Assembly: GCF_013267355.1 (NCBI RefSeq)
Contig: NZ_CP053985.1
Span: 3,906,001-3,970,000, forward strand
Length of the DNA: 64,000 nt
Direction of reading: 5' to 3'
Origin: Achromobacter pestifer
GTDB taxonomy: Bacteria > Pseudomonadota > Gammaproteobacteria > Burkholderiales > Burkholderiaceae_B
Both the position numbers and the translations under genes were made by a program. The first letter of the stretch is position 1. Each line of letters begins with the position of its first letter. Below are positions 1-7,561 of this stretch, piece by piece. The notes beneath the pieces were generated by a model, which was not told where the DNA came from, searched no databases, and worked only from the letters and a program-made list of their open reading frames with translations.

Positions 1-501
1 ACGGCCAAAAGCAAGCCCGAGTCTTCCTTTCTCGGGGCCAGGCTGCGCACCGCCTACGAGTTCAGCCAGCCGTCCTGGTACCTGCGGCCCTACGTGGATC
101 TGGACGTGAACTACGTCCGGCAGGACGGCTACGGCGAACAGGGGGCGGGGGCCCTCAATCTGAAAGTGCGCGGCAACCACACGACCTCGTTCATGGCCTC
201 GCCCATGGTGGAGCTGGGCGGGCGCAAGGACCTGGCAAACGGCGCGATCTTGCGCTCATACGTGGCGGGCGGGATGAGCTTTCTGAGCGGCGGCGACGTG
301 GTCACCACCATGCAGCTCAGTGGACCGGGCGCGACGCCGTTCACGCTGCGGTCCGGCATGCCCAGGACCTACGGCAACCTGTCGGCCGGCCTGGAATACG
401 TCACGCCCAAGGGCGTGGAGCTGAAGACGGAGTACGCCTTGCGCGGCAACGGGGAATACCGCGACCAGTCCCTGACCCTGCGCGCCGCCTACCGCTTCTG
501 A
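1..501 (+). CDS. Autotransporter beta-barrel domain, 3' end only (partial)
   Basis: Frame 1 is open from the first base to the stop at 499-501, so the start lies outside the window and 166 C-terminal residues are visible. They show alternating polar and hydrophobic strand patterns typical of an outer-membrane barrel, for example LNLKVRGNHT and GVELKTEYALRGNGEYRDQ. The protein ends in LTLRAAYRF, with the terminal Phe that the BAM machinery recognises. The likely role is the translocator barrel of a type V secreted protein, inserted in the outer membrane and exporting an unseen passenger. The barrel assignment is fairly firm; the passenger function cannot be judged. The gene is convergent with the serine hydrolase that follows. 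Confidence 0.75.
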   Translation, partial: TAKSKPESSFLGARLRTAYEFSQPSWYLRPYVDLDVNYVRQDGYGEQGAGALNLKVRGNHTTSFMASPMVELGGRKDLANGAILRSYVAGGMSFLSGGDVVTTMQLSGPGATPFTLRSGMPRTYGNLSAGLEYVTPKGVELKTEYALRGNGEYRDQSLTLRAAYRF

Positions 502-522
502 ACCGGCGGCGCGGCAGGCCGG

Positions 523-2100
523 CTACTTGCGGACCCAGCGGCCCAGGCCGTTGTCGTCGTAGAACTTGATGTCGAAACCCTGGGCCCGCCCCTGGTCCAT
601 CTTGAAGACGATGGACGCCAGCGAGGCGACCAGTTCGGCTTCGCCGGCGGGCGAAAAGGCGTAGGTGTCGCCGTCCCAGTGCCGCAAGGGGAAACGCATG
701 CCCTTGGGGCCCAGCACCAGGGTCAGCGCGCCGTTGGCCTCCTGGATTTCGGCGGGGCCATAGTACGGGTTGTCGAACCTGCCAGTGTATTGCGACAGGG
801 CTTTCGGCGAGGCCGGCTTGGCGGGATCGGCCTGTCCGGACAAATCGGCCTGGGGTTCGAAGAACGCCTTCATGGCGCCGTTGTAGGCCGCGAACCAGTC
901 GCGCGTGGGCTTGCCGTACAGCGCCGTGTCCATGAACGATGCCGCGACGGATTCGGCCGCGCCCACCGGGGCGCCATTGGTCAGCACCACGATGCCGATG
1001 CCGGCGGAAGGAACGATGCGGAAGGTCGTTCCGGTGCCCATGAGGAAAGCGCCGGAATGTCCCATCGACGGACGTCCGCCCAGTTCCGTGTTGACGTTGA
1101 AGCCATAGCCGTAGAAGCCAGAGCGCGAGTCCAGGTCATGCGCACGGGCGCTGAATGCCTGGGGCGACAGCGCGGGCAGCAAGGCGTTTGGGGCGATCAT
1201 GGCCTTGCCCTGGTATTGCCCGTCGGCGAGCAGCAGCTTCAGCCATTCCGCCAGGTCGACGACGGTGGAGGACACGCCGCCCGCGGGCGCCTGCTGGTCG
1301 GCGTCGCGCTGCCCCGAGGGCACGAACCGGCCTTTCTGGTATGCGTGCAGCACGGCGCGATTGCCGCGCGCCTCGAAGTCGCCGTAGCGGTAGCTGGTCG
1401 ATGCCATGCCCAGCGGCTTGAACAGCTGTTCGTCGGCCAACTGCTCCCAGGGGCGTCCGGCGGCCTTGGCCACCGCTTGCGCGCCTATGGTGGTGCTGAA
1501 GTTGGCGTAGTGGTAGGACGTGCGGAACGCGTCCAGCGGCAGCAGACGCAGGCGGGCGATCACGTCGCCGCGGCTGAAACCCAGGTCTTCGAGATCATCG
1601 CCCGCCGTGCCCGGCAAGCCGGAACGGTGCGCGAAGAAATCGCCGATCGTGGCGCGTTCGGACACATAGGCGTTGCCCAGCTTGAAGTCCGGCAGATAGC
1701 GCGAGACCGGATCGTCCCAGGCAGCCTTGCCCTGGGATACTTCGATGGCCGCCACCGTTGCCGACAGCGACTTGGAGATCGATGCGATCTGGAACACGGT
1801 CTGCGCATCCACCGGAGCCTGTTTGCCCGCCTCTCGCGTGCCGTAGCCCTGTGCCAGCACGGTCTTGCCATCGATGACCACGGCCACGGCCATGCCCGGC
1901 ACCTGGCTGCGCTTCATGATGTCCGCCACGATTTGCGGCAGTTCTTGCACGGCGCGTTCCTTGCTGCCAGCGGGAATGGCCACCGCGTCGGCGGGCGGAT
2001 TCGGCGCGCTGGCGATGGGTACGGGCTGCGACCAGGCTGCCGCGGCGCCGCCCAGCGCAAGAACGGTTACGGCGGTGATGAGCGTGCGTTTGCTGTTCAT
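523..2100 (-). CDS. Periplasmic serine hydrolase, class C beta-lactamase/AmpH-like fold
   Basis: This 525-aa protein starts at MNSKRTLITAVTV, giving a clear signal peptide cleaved near AWSQP. A longer frame upstream would place 39 unlikely residues before it. The catalytic motifs of the beta-lactamase/penicillin-binding fold are visible: S107-I-S-K110, Y198-A-N200, and HSG in MGHSGAFLMG in place of KTG. About 120 C-terminal residues after the HSG box form an extra domain, as in many DUF3471-containing hydrolases. It probably acts on peptidoglycan-derived peptides or other D-amino-acid or ester substrates in the periplasm; true beta-lactam resistance is not implied. It is last in a minus-strand run of LytTR regulator, serine hydrolase and outer-membrane protein, and starts 7 bp after the preceding stop. 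Confidence 0.85.
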   Translation of the reverse strand: MNSKRTLITAVTVLALGGAAAAWSQPVPIASAPNPPADAVAIPAGSKERAVQELPQIVADIMKRSQVPGMAVAVVIDGKTVLAQGYGTREAGKQAPVDAQTVFQIASISKSLSATVAAIEVSQGKAAWDDPVSRYLPDFKLGNAYVSERATIGDFFAHRSGLPGTAGDDLEDLGFSRGDVIARLRLLPLDAFRTSYHYANFSTTIGAQAVAKAAGRPWEQLADEQLFKPLGMASTSYRYGDFEARGNRAVLHAYQKGRFVPSGQRDADQQAPAGGVSSTVVDLAEWLKLLLADGQYQGKAMIAPNALLPALSPQAFSARAHDLDSRSGFYGYGFNVNTELGGRPSMGHSGAFLMGTGTTFRIVPSAGIGIVVLTNGAPVGAAESVAASFMDTALYGKPTRDWFAAYNGAMKAFFEPQADLSGQADPAKPASPKALSQYTGRFDNPYYGPAEIQEANGALTLVLGPKGMRFPLRHWDGDTYAFSPAGEAELVASLASIVFKMDQGRAQGFDIKFYDDNGLGRWVRK

Positions 2101-2107
2101 GATGGCC

Positions 2108-3280
2108 TCAGAATCCTGCTTGGTAAGCGATGCGGAAAACGCCCTGGTTGATGCGCAGGGCCTGGTCGCGCTGATGCGTGAGCCCGGCCTGCACGATGAA
2201 GCCGATGGGCGTGACATAGGTGACCGCGCCTGAAATGCCCCAATCCGTGTCGTCTTGCAGACCGTGTTGCGCCAGTTTCCGGCCGCTGCCGGACAGCTTG
2301 CGCACCGCCGCCGTCGCGGTCAGTTGCCAGCGGTCGCGAGACAAGGACACCGACGTCACGCCGTTGCCATTGGACACGGGAGCGCCGCGGAAGGCGCTGG
2401 AATAAGTGGCTTCGTTGAACCAGCTCAGGTTCCATGAGTTGGCCAACGGCGCGTCGTAGCGCAATCGGGCCGACACTGTGTTGGCGCTTTTCCCTTGCCC
2501 CGGGTCCAGATGCAGCCGGCCCGCGTCCAGCCCGCCCGACAATCCTTCCAGCCCAGGCAGGTCGCGGAAATCGTAGGAGAGGATGAAGGACTTCAACTGG
2601 TCGCTGAACATCGGCGGCTGATCGGGCCCGATGAGGCCGCCGTCCAGACTGAACCGGCGGTTCATCGCGGTGTTGTCGCGCTTGAACAGGATGGCGGCGA
2701 CGGAGTGCGTTCCCCGGCCCGTGGTATCGAGCGTGTAGCGTCCGCCCAGCCCGATCGAGCCGCGGAACTCCGAGTTCTCGTTGAACCCCGTGTACAAGCC
2801 ATCGACCACGTGCCAGGCGTCGCCGAAGCCCAGGTCCATCTTGCCGCCGTACAGGGCGTAGTTGTCCGCGGTATAGGCGGCGAACAGATTGTCCAGGTCC
2901 ACGCCCAGATCGGAAAACGCGTTGTCCTTGGTGTCGTTGGTGGACGAGTTGAACGTTGCCTTGGTGCGGATCGAAAACTCACGCGTCAGCTGCAACACCA
3001 AAGCGGCTTCCGCCGTGGGCTGCACGCTGCTCCAGTGCGAGCGGGGCAGCTGGCCGTTGTCGTCCTGCACGCCGAAGAAGCCGGTGTAGCCTGTCATCAG
3101 CAGGAACCGGCCGTTCAGCCGCGGATAGGACTCGCCGCCGTCGCCCAGTTCGCTGTAGGGCGTGAGGAAAATTTCCGTCTTGAAGATATCCCTGGCTTCC
3201 TGCGCGCACGCGCCTTGCGCGGCCACGGCCAGCAGCGCGGCCGCCGCGGCCTGGCGCAGCGCAGGGCTGGCACCGTTCAC
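2108..3280 (-). CDS. Putative outer-membrane beta-barrel protein
   Basis: This 390-aa protein has an N-terminal signal sequence (MNGASPALRQAAAAALLAV, cleavage near GACAQE). The rest is rich in short amphipathic strands and ends in a C-terminal Phe (FRIAYQAGF), as outer-membrane barrels do. I do not recognise a specific porin family, and no catalytic motif was seen. Its start overlaps the stop of the upstream serine hydrolase by 4 bp (ATGA), so the two are translationally coupled. A second serine hydrolase follows directly. It may be a channel or receptor for substrates or products of the flanking hydrolases, which is inference from position only. Confidence 0.65.
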   Translation of the reverse strand: MNGASPALRQAAAAALLAVAAQGACAQEARDIFKTEIFLTPYSELGDGGESYPRLNGRFLLMTGYTGFFGVQDDNGQLPRSHWSSVQPTAEAALVLQLTREFSIRTKATFNSSTNDTKDNAFSDLGVDLDNLFAAYTADNYALYGGKMDLGFGDAWHVVDGLYTGFNENSEFRGSIGLGGRYTLDTTGRGTHSVAAILFKRDNTAMNRRFSLDGGLIGPDQPPMFSDQLKSFILSYDFRDLPGLEGLSGGLDAGRLHLDPGQGKSANTVSARLRYDAPLANSWNLSWFNEATYSSAFRGAPVSNGNGVTSVSLSRDRWQLTATAAVRKLSGSGRKLAQHGLQDDTDWGISGAVTYVTPIGFIVQAGLTHQRDQALRINQGVFRIAYQAGF

Positions 3281-4422
3281 CGCGCCAACTCGGCCGCCAG
3301 TTCACGCACCTGGGAATGGATGTTGTTGAACATGGCGAAGTTCACGCGGCTGGCGACGACGAACACGCCCAGCCCCCGGTTGGGCGACAGCACGGCGTAA
3401 GACATGAAGCCGCCCAGGCCGCCGCTCTTGCCCAGCAGCAGCGGCGCGCCGTTGCGCGGCAGGGTCACTACCCAGCCCAGGCCCATGCCGTCGGCGTCGG
3501 TGACCTCCGTGCCCACCACGGACTTCAACCCGTCATACGGCAGCCACATGGTGTGCGCCAACAGGGACGCCTGCTTCGATTGCCTGGCGCCGTCCAGGTG
3601 CCAGCGCATCCAGCGCGCCATGTCGTCGGCGGTGGAGTAGACGCCGGCGCTGGCGTACATCACGTCGGGCACCGGGGCATTCGGGTCGGGTTTGTCGAAG
3701 GGATCCAGGCCCGTCATCAGGCGCTTTTTCTGCGCGTCGTTGAGCGCATTGGTGGTGTCGGTCATGCCGGCGGGCTTCAGGACCTCGTCGGCCAGCACGG
3801 TGGAGTAGTCCGCGCCGCCGGCCTTGGCCAGCGCATCGCCCAGCAGGCCGAAGCCCAGGTTGGAGTACAGCGTGGTGGTGCCGGGGACATAGGCCGGCTT
3901 GTGGCTGCCGATCCACTTCCAGTAGTAGGCGCGGTCGAACGCGGCGAACGGATTGTCGGAAGGCTTGGCGTCGGGGTCGGGCAGTTCACGCGGCAGGCCG
4001 GCCGAATGCGTGGCCAGGTCCAGCAGCGTCAGCGGACGGCCGTTGGTTTCGACCTTGGCGTTTTGCGGCGCATATTTCGCCAGGGGATCGGTCAGTTGGA
4101 GCTTGTTCTTGGCCGCCAGCGCCGCCAGCACGTCGCCCGCGAACACCTTGGATACTGAAGCGATCCTGAAAACGGAGCGGCCGTCCGGTTCCACGCCGCT
4201 GCCGGGCGCGGTTTCGCCATAGCCTTGGATCACGACCTCATCGCCGCGCACCGCCGCGATGATCAGTCCCGGTGCGCCCGAGTTCAGGTACAGCTGCATG
4301 CCGGCCATGGAGACCGCGTCCTGCAGCGCCAGGTCGGCCGCGCGGACCTGGCTTGCGCCCAGTGCGCAGGCGGCGCTCAAGGCTAGGGTAGTGATGCGCG
4401 GCAGGAGGCGGGACGTCAGCAT
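3277..4422 (-). CDS. Periplasmic serine hydrolase, AmpC/AmpH-like
   Basis: This 381-aa protein starts at MLTSRLLPRITTL, followed by a signal peptide ending near SQVRAAD. An upstream ATG would add 40 residues without signal character. The active-site motifs are S89-V-S-K92, Y186-S-N188 (TTLYSNLGF) and KSG in GKSGGLGGF, the complete class C beta-lactamase triad. Length and motifs fit the D-alanyl-D-alanine carboxypeptidase/endopeptidase AmpH group better than an inducible AmpC, but the sequence alone cannot separate them. It lies 141 bp downstream of a LytTR regulator in the same direction and overlaps the outer-membrane protein gene by 4 bp. An inverted repeat sits 22-39 bp before its start. 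Confidence 0.85.
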   Translation of the reverse strand: MLTSRLLPRITTLALSAACALGASQVRAADLALQDAVSMAGMQLYLNSGAPGLIIAAVRGDEVVIQGYGETAPGSGVEPDGRSVFRIASVSKVFAGDVLAALAAKNKLQLTDPLAKYAPQNAKVETNGRPLTLLDLATHSAGLPRELPDPDAKPSDNPFAAFDRAYYWKWIGSHKPAYVPGTTTLYSNLGFGLLGDALAKAGGADYSTVLADEVLKPAGMTDTTNALNDAQKKRLMTGLDPFDKPDPNAPVPDVMYASAGVYSTADDMARWMRWHLDGARQSKQASLLAHTMWLPYDGLKSVVGTEVTDADGMGLGWVVTLPRNGAPLLLGKSGGLGGFMSYAVLSPNRGLGVFVVASRVNFAMFNNIHSQVRELAAELAR

Positions 4423-4443
4423 GCGGTTCTCTCTGGGTGGCTC

Positions 4444-4461
4444 GAGGAACGGGTGTTCCTC
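4444..4461. promoter_or_regulatory. Inverted repeat upstream of serine hydrolase
   Basis: A perfect 7-bp inverted repeat GAGGAAC-GGGT-GTTCCTC lies in the 141-bp gap between the LytTR regulator and the serine hydrolase it precedes. It ends 22 bp before the start codon at 4422. It could be an operator or a hairpin in the leader. No regulator has been tied to it. Confidence 0.35.
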
Positions 4462-4563
4462 TGCATGCGCGATGATCCCAAAAACTCGATGCGCGGCCAC
4501 TTCCGCCAGGACGAAACAACATGCCGGCGTGACGAACTGCATATTGCGGGGGGGCGGCCGGCC

Positions 4564-5505
4564 TTAGATTCCCATGCGTTCGCGCAGCGGCTTGCGGTAG
4601 GAGCGGGACACCGGCCAGGTCTCGTCCACGGCCCGCATCCTGATCAACCACTTGTCCACGCTTCTGCGATCCACGTCCATGACATGCAACGCGTTCGCAA
4701 TGGCGGTGCGGTGCACCCGGAAGAAGGTCTGTTCCGGCAACAAGGTCGACCATATGCCGAGCGCGCGCGAGTCCAGCACCATCGACCCGTCCTCCAGCCA
4801 GATTTCGCTGTAGTTGCCCGCTGAACGCACGCCCACGATGGCTTCGGGCTGCACGCCGCGGACCACGCCGCGCATGCTGAGATAGATCACCGACGTGACG
4901 CTGTCGTAGCGCGGCGCGCGGCCGCGGTCGCGGCCGTTGCCGTACTTGGCCTGACCGATGAGATTCGCGCATTGGTACAGGGCGCCGACCTCGGCGGCGG
5001 ACCAGCTGCGGTGCCGCAGGGTAGTGTCGAAGCCGATGATGCCGTAGAGCTTCTTGTCATGGAAAACCGGCACGCTCAGCACGCTCTTGTTGCCCTGGCG
5101 TTGGAATTCGACCTGGATGGCGCGCGCGGTGCGGGGCAGGTCGTTGACGTCATGGATGGCCACCGCCTGGCCTTTGACCATGAACTTGTGCAGCCAGGCG
5201 ATCAGCGTGGTCGGCACGTCCTGGAGTTCGGCCACGAAGGGCTCGGTCCGACCCCGGCACCACTCATGGGTATTGCGCAGGCGCAGCATGTCCGGGCGGT
5301 ACTCGATCATCCAGGACCGGTCGACGTCGGAGGTTTCGCCCATGTAGGCCAGCTGTTCGGAGATCGCGTCGTCGGCCGGGAGCTTGAGCAGGCTCATCGC
5401 GCAGTGGTAGAGCCAGTCTGATGAGGGGGCCGGTTCAAGCAGGGTGGCGGTGTGCGTCTGGTACTGGCCTGCATCCTTCACTTGCGGTTCCCCCGGCAGC
5501 TTCAT
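4564..5505 (-). CDS. GAF-LytTR transcriptional regulator
   Basis: This is a 313-aa cytoplasmic protein. Residues ~35-190 resemble a GAF sensory domain, with NKSVLSVPVFHDKKLYGIIGF as the core strands. Residues ~205-313 form a LytTR DNA-binding domain, marked by FFRVHRTAIANALHV. No receiver domain with a phospho-acceptor Asp is seen, so it is probably a one-component sensor. It lies directly upstream of, and in the same direction as, the serine hydrolase, barrel and hydrolase genes, so control of that group is likely but inferred. The start ATG has a weak ribosome site; an internal start at MSLLKLP is possible. Its upstream region carries an inverted repeat at 5558-5602. Confidence 0.8.
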   Translation of the reverse strand: MKLPGEPQVKDAGQYQTHTATLLEPAPSSDWLYHCAMSLLKLPADDAISEQLAYMGETSDVDRSWMIEYRPDMLRLRNTHEWCRGRTEPFVAELQDVPTTLIAWLHKFMVKGQAVAIHDVNDLPRTARAIQVEFQRQGNKSVLSVPVFHDKKLYGIIGFDTTLRHRSWSAAEVGALYQCANLIGQAKYGNGRDRGRAPRYDSVTSVIYLSMRGVVRGVQPEAIVGVRSAGNYSEIWLEDGSMVLDSRALGIWSTLLPEQTFFRVHRTAIANALHVMDVDRRSVDKWLIRMRAVDETWPVSRSYRKPLRERMGI

Positions 5506-5557
5506 TGCGCTTCAGGCGCGCTGGCTGGGCCGCGCGGCTTGCCGGAATTTTCTCTCC

Positions 5558-5602
5558 GGTAACGAGGGATGACAATATCGCGAGGATATAAACCCCGTTA
5601 CC
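5558..5602. promoter_or_regulatory. Spaced inverted repeat upstream of LytTR regulator
   Basis: GGTAACG at 5558-5564 is repeated inverted as CGTTACC at 5596-5602, 31 bp apart, inside the A/T-richer 215-bp gap 5506-5720. Each arm contains a GTTAC core that loosely resembles LytTR half sites (GTT-based). This fits autoregulation of the gene starting at 5505, but the usual LytTR site is a direct repeat, so the assignment is weak. A second imperfect dyad (ACCCGTGGG / CCCAAGGGT) lies near 5636-5665. Confidence 0.3.
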
Positions 5603-5686
5603 CCGATACGAATCACGGCAATAACCATGAGATACCCGTGGGATTGCTGCAACACCCAAGGGTTACTACTGACCGATATGCCGATA

Positions 5687-5708
5687 AGCCGCGGCCTTAC
5701 GCGCGGCT
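5687..5708 (-). terminator. Possible hairpin terminator after SDR gene
   Basis: A 7-bp stem AGCCGCG / CGCGGCT with an 8-nt loop lies 13 bp past the SDR stop on the minus strand. There is no T-run, so intrinsic termination is uncertain. Confidence 0.3.
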
Positions 5709-5720
5709 GTCTGGCGGCGC

Positions 5721-6479
5721 CTAGCGGGCGCCCGATACGCCCAGGTTCGTCCCGGACACGTAGCTGGCTGCCGGCGAGAGCAGCCACATGACCGAGGCGG
5801 CGGCTTCGATGGCGGTGCCGGGCCGCTTCATGGGCAATTGAGGCCCGATCTGCGCCAGCCGTTCCCGCGTATGGATGTCGGTATCGATGACGCCTGGCGA
5901 GACGGTATTGACACGGATTCCCTCGTCGGCCACCTCCTGGGCGAGGCCGAAGGTCAAGGCTTCGAGGGCGCGCTTGCTTGCGGCGTAGTGCACGTTGCGT
6001 CCCGCCGCGCCCAGCCTGGCCGCTGCCGAAGACATGTTGATGATGCTTCCGCCGTTGCCGCCGTGGCGTGTCGACATCCGGCGAACGGCCTCGCCGCAGC
6101 AAAGAAAACTGCCCACCACGTTCAGCGCGAAGATGGCTTGCAAGTCTGGCGCCGAGATCGCATCGACCCGCCCGATGTATCCACTTGTGCCCGCGTTATT
6201 GACCAGCGCGGTCAAGGCGCCCAAATCCAGGTCGGTCTTGCGGAACATGTCGGAGATCTGCGCGGCGTCGGCGATGTCCGCCTGAACGGTCAAGGCCTTG
6301 CGGCCATGGCTGCGCACCTTTTCGGCAACTGCCTGAGCCTGCTGCTCATTGTTGCGATAATTGATGCAGACGTCGTAACCCTCGCGCGCTGCCAGCTCGC
6401 AGATCGCGGCGCCGATCCCGCGGCTGCCGCCAGTGACCAGGATGACGCCGCGATGGGCCGTGTTGGGAGTTTCTCTCAT
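5721..6479 (-). CDS. SDR-family NAD(P)-dependent oxidoreductase
   Basis: This is a 252-aa Rossmann-fold enzyme with the classical SDR marks: TGGSRGIG cofactor motif at residues 17-24, NNAG at ~94-97, catalytic S151, Y165 and K169 (YAASK). The start MRETPN is preferred over an in-frame ATG 21 bp upstream because AAAAGGA precedes it at good spacing. It probably oxidises or reduces an alcohol/ketone intermediate of the catabolic run that precedes it (Bug protein, ThDP enzyme, SMP-30 lactonase, TauD dioxygenase). Substrate and cofactor preference cannot be read from the sequence. It is the last gene of that minus-strand run. Confidence 0.85.
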   Translation of the reverse strand: MRETPNTAHRGVILVTGGSRGIGAAICELAAREGYDVCINYRNNEQQAQAVAEKVRSHGRKALTVQADIADAAQISDMFRKTDLDLGALTALVNNAGTSGYIGRVDAISAPDLQAIFALNVVGSFLCCGEAVRRMSTRHGGNGGSIINMSSAAARLGAAGRNVHYAASKRALEALTFGLAQEVADEGIRVNTVSPGVIDTDIHTRERLAQIGPQLPMKRPGTAIEAAASVMWLLSPAASYVSGTNLGVSGAR

Positions 6480-6527
6480 TGCGTGTCCTTTTCCCCGCAT
6501 CGGGGCATGGAGTTGAATCCCGGTTTT

Positions 6528-7499
6528 TCAGCGGACCTGCGCGAGATCCGGATTGTCCTTCGCCAGTTGCTTCCATGAACGCACGTCGCTGGCGACAAGT
6601 TCAGCCAGTTGCTCGGGCGTGCTGGACTGTATGGTCAAACCATCGTTCGCCAGCCGCGCCAGCGAAGGATCGTCCAAAGCCGCCTTGGTGGCTTTGGACA
6701 GGCGGTCGATTACGGCGGCCGGCGTTCCTTTCGGCACGAACACGCCGTTCCAGGTCACGAGTTCCAGCGCGGGGACGCCGGACTCGGCGAACGTCCTGAC
6801 TTCAGGCAGCGCCGCGATCCGCTCTTTCGACAGCACCGCTATGGGTTTCAACGCGCCATTCCGGATGAAGGGCAGCAGCACGGGCGGCTGCCCCATGACC
6901 AGATTGGTGCGTCCGCCTATCGTGTCCGTCACCGCGGGCGCTCCCCCCTTGTAAGGCACGTGCAGCAGTTCGATGCCGGCCTGGGCGCCCAGTACGTTGA
7001 CATACAGCTGCAACTGCGCCGAGGCGATGCTGATGCCCTTGGGCTTGGCCCGGGCGGCCTCGATCAGTTCTTCGGGAGAGGAGAATTTCTGGTCGGGGTT
7101 GCCCGCGATCATCTGTGGCGAGGTCAGGATCAGGCTGACAGGCGCCAGGGCCGCGGTCGGATCGATGGCGGGGAACGGCCCGAATGTCACGGTCTGGGTC
7201 ATCTGCCCAGTGCTGTACAACAGGGTATAGCCATCGGGATCGGCATCGGCGACCAGCCTGTTGCCGATATTGGTTGACGCGCCAGGCTTGTTCTCGACCA
7301 CGACGGACTGTTTCAATTCGCGCCCCAGCAGCTCGGCATACTGGCGCGCGACCAGGTCGGTCGTGCCGCCGACCGCATACGGGACGATCATGCGGATGGG
7401 CCGGGATGGATACTCCGTTGCCGCGCTGGCGGTCACGGCGGGGTAGACGGCCAAGAGTACCGACATGGCGGCGCTCAATGCACGCAACGTATTTCCCAT
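6528..7499 (-). CDS. Bug/TctC-type tripartite tricarboxylate transporter substrate-binding protein
   Basis: This 323-aa periplasmic protein has a signal peptide (cleavage near ASAATEYP). Family signatures are YAVGGTTDLVARQ, VVVENKPGAS, DGYTLL and HVPYKGGAPA, marking the two-lobed Bug fold that binds small carboxylates without charge contacts. No TctA/TctB membrane genes lie nearby, which is usual for the expanded Bug families of Bordetella-type bacteria. Set between the ThDP enzyme and the SDR in one minus-strand run, it may bring in, or sense, the substrate of that pathway. The ligand is unknown. Confidence 0.9.
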   Translation of the reverse strand: MGNTLRALSAAMSVLLAVYPAVTASAATEYPSRPIRMIVPYAVGGTTDLVARQYAELLGRELKQSVVVENKPGASTNIGNRLVADADPDGYTLLYSTGQMTQTVTFGPFPAIDPTAALAPVSLILTSPQMIAGNPDQKFSSPEELIEAARAKPKGISIASAQLQLYVNVLGAQAGIELLHVPYKGGAPAVTDTIGGRTNLVMGQPPVLLPFIRNGALKPIAVLSKERIAALPEVRTFAESGVPALELVTWNGVFVPKGTPAAVIDRLSKATKAALDDPSLARLANDGLTIQSSTPEQLAELVASDVRSWKQLAKDNPDLAQVR

Positions 7500-7561
7500 G
7501 TTTGCTCTCCTTCGGTAGGCACGCGATGGTGCGGCGGAAAATCCAGGCGGCGGCTACCGGT

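Noticed and set aside
679..2151. Plus-strand frame opposite the first serine hydrolase
   Set aside because: Shadow frame; the opposite strand has the full active-site motif set.
523..4422. Beta-lactam resistance genes
   Set aside because: Class C beta-lactamase folds are shared with carboxypeptidases and esterases; length, extra domain and neighbours favour peptidase or esterase roles.
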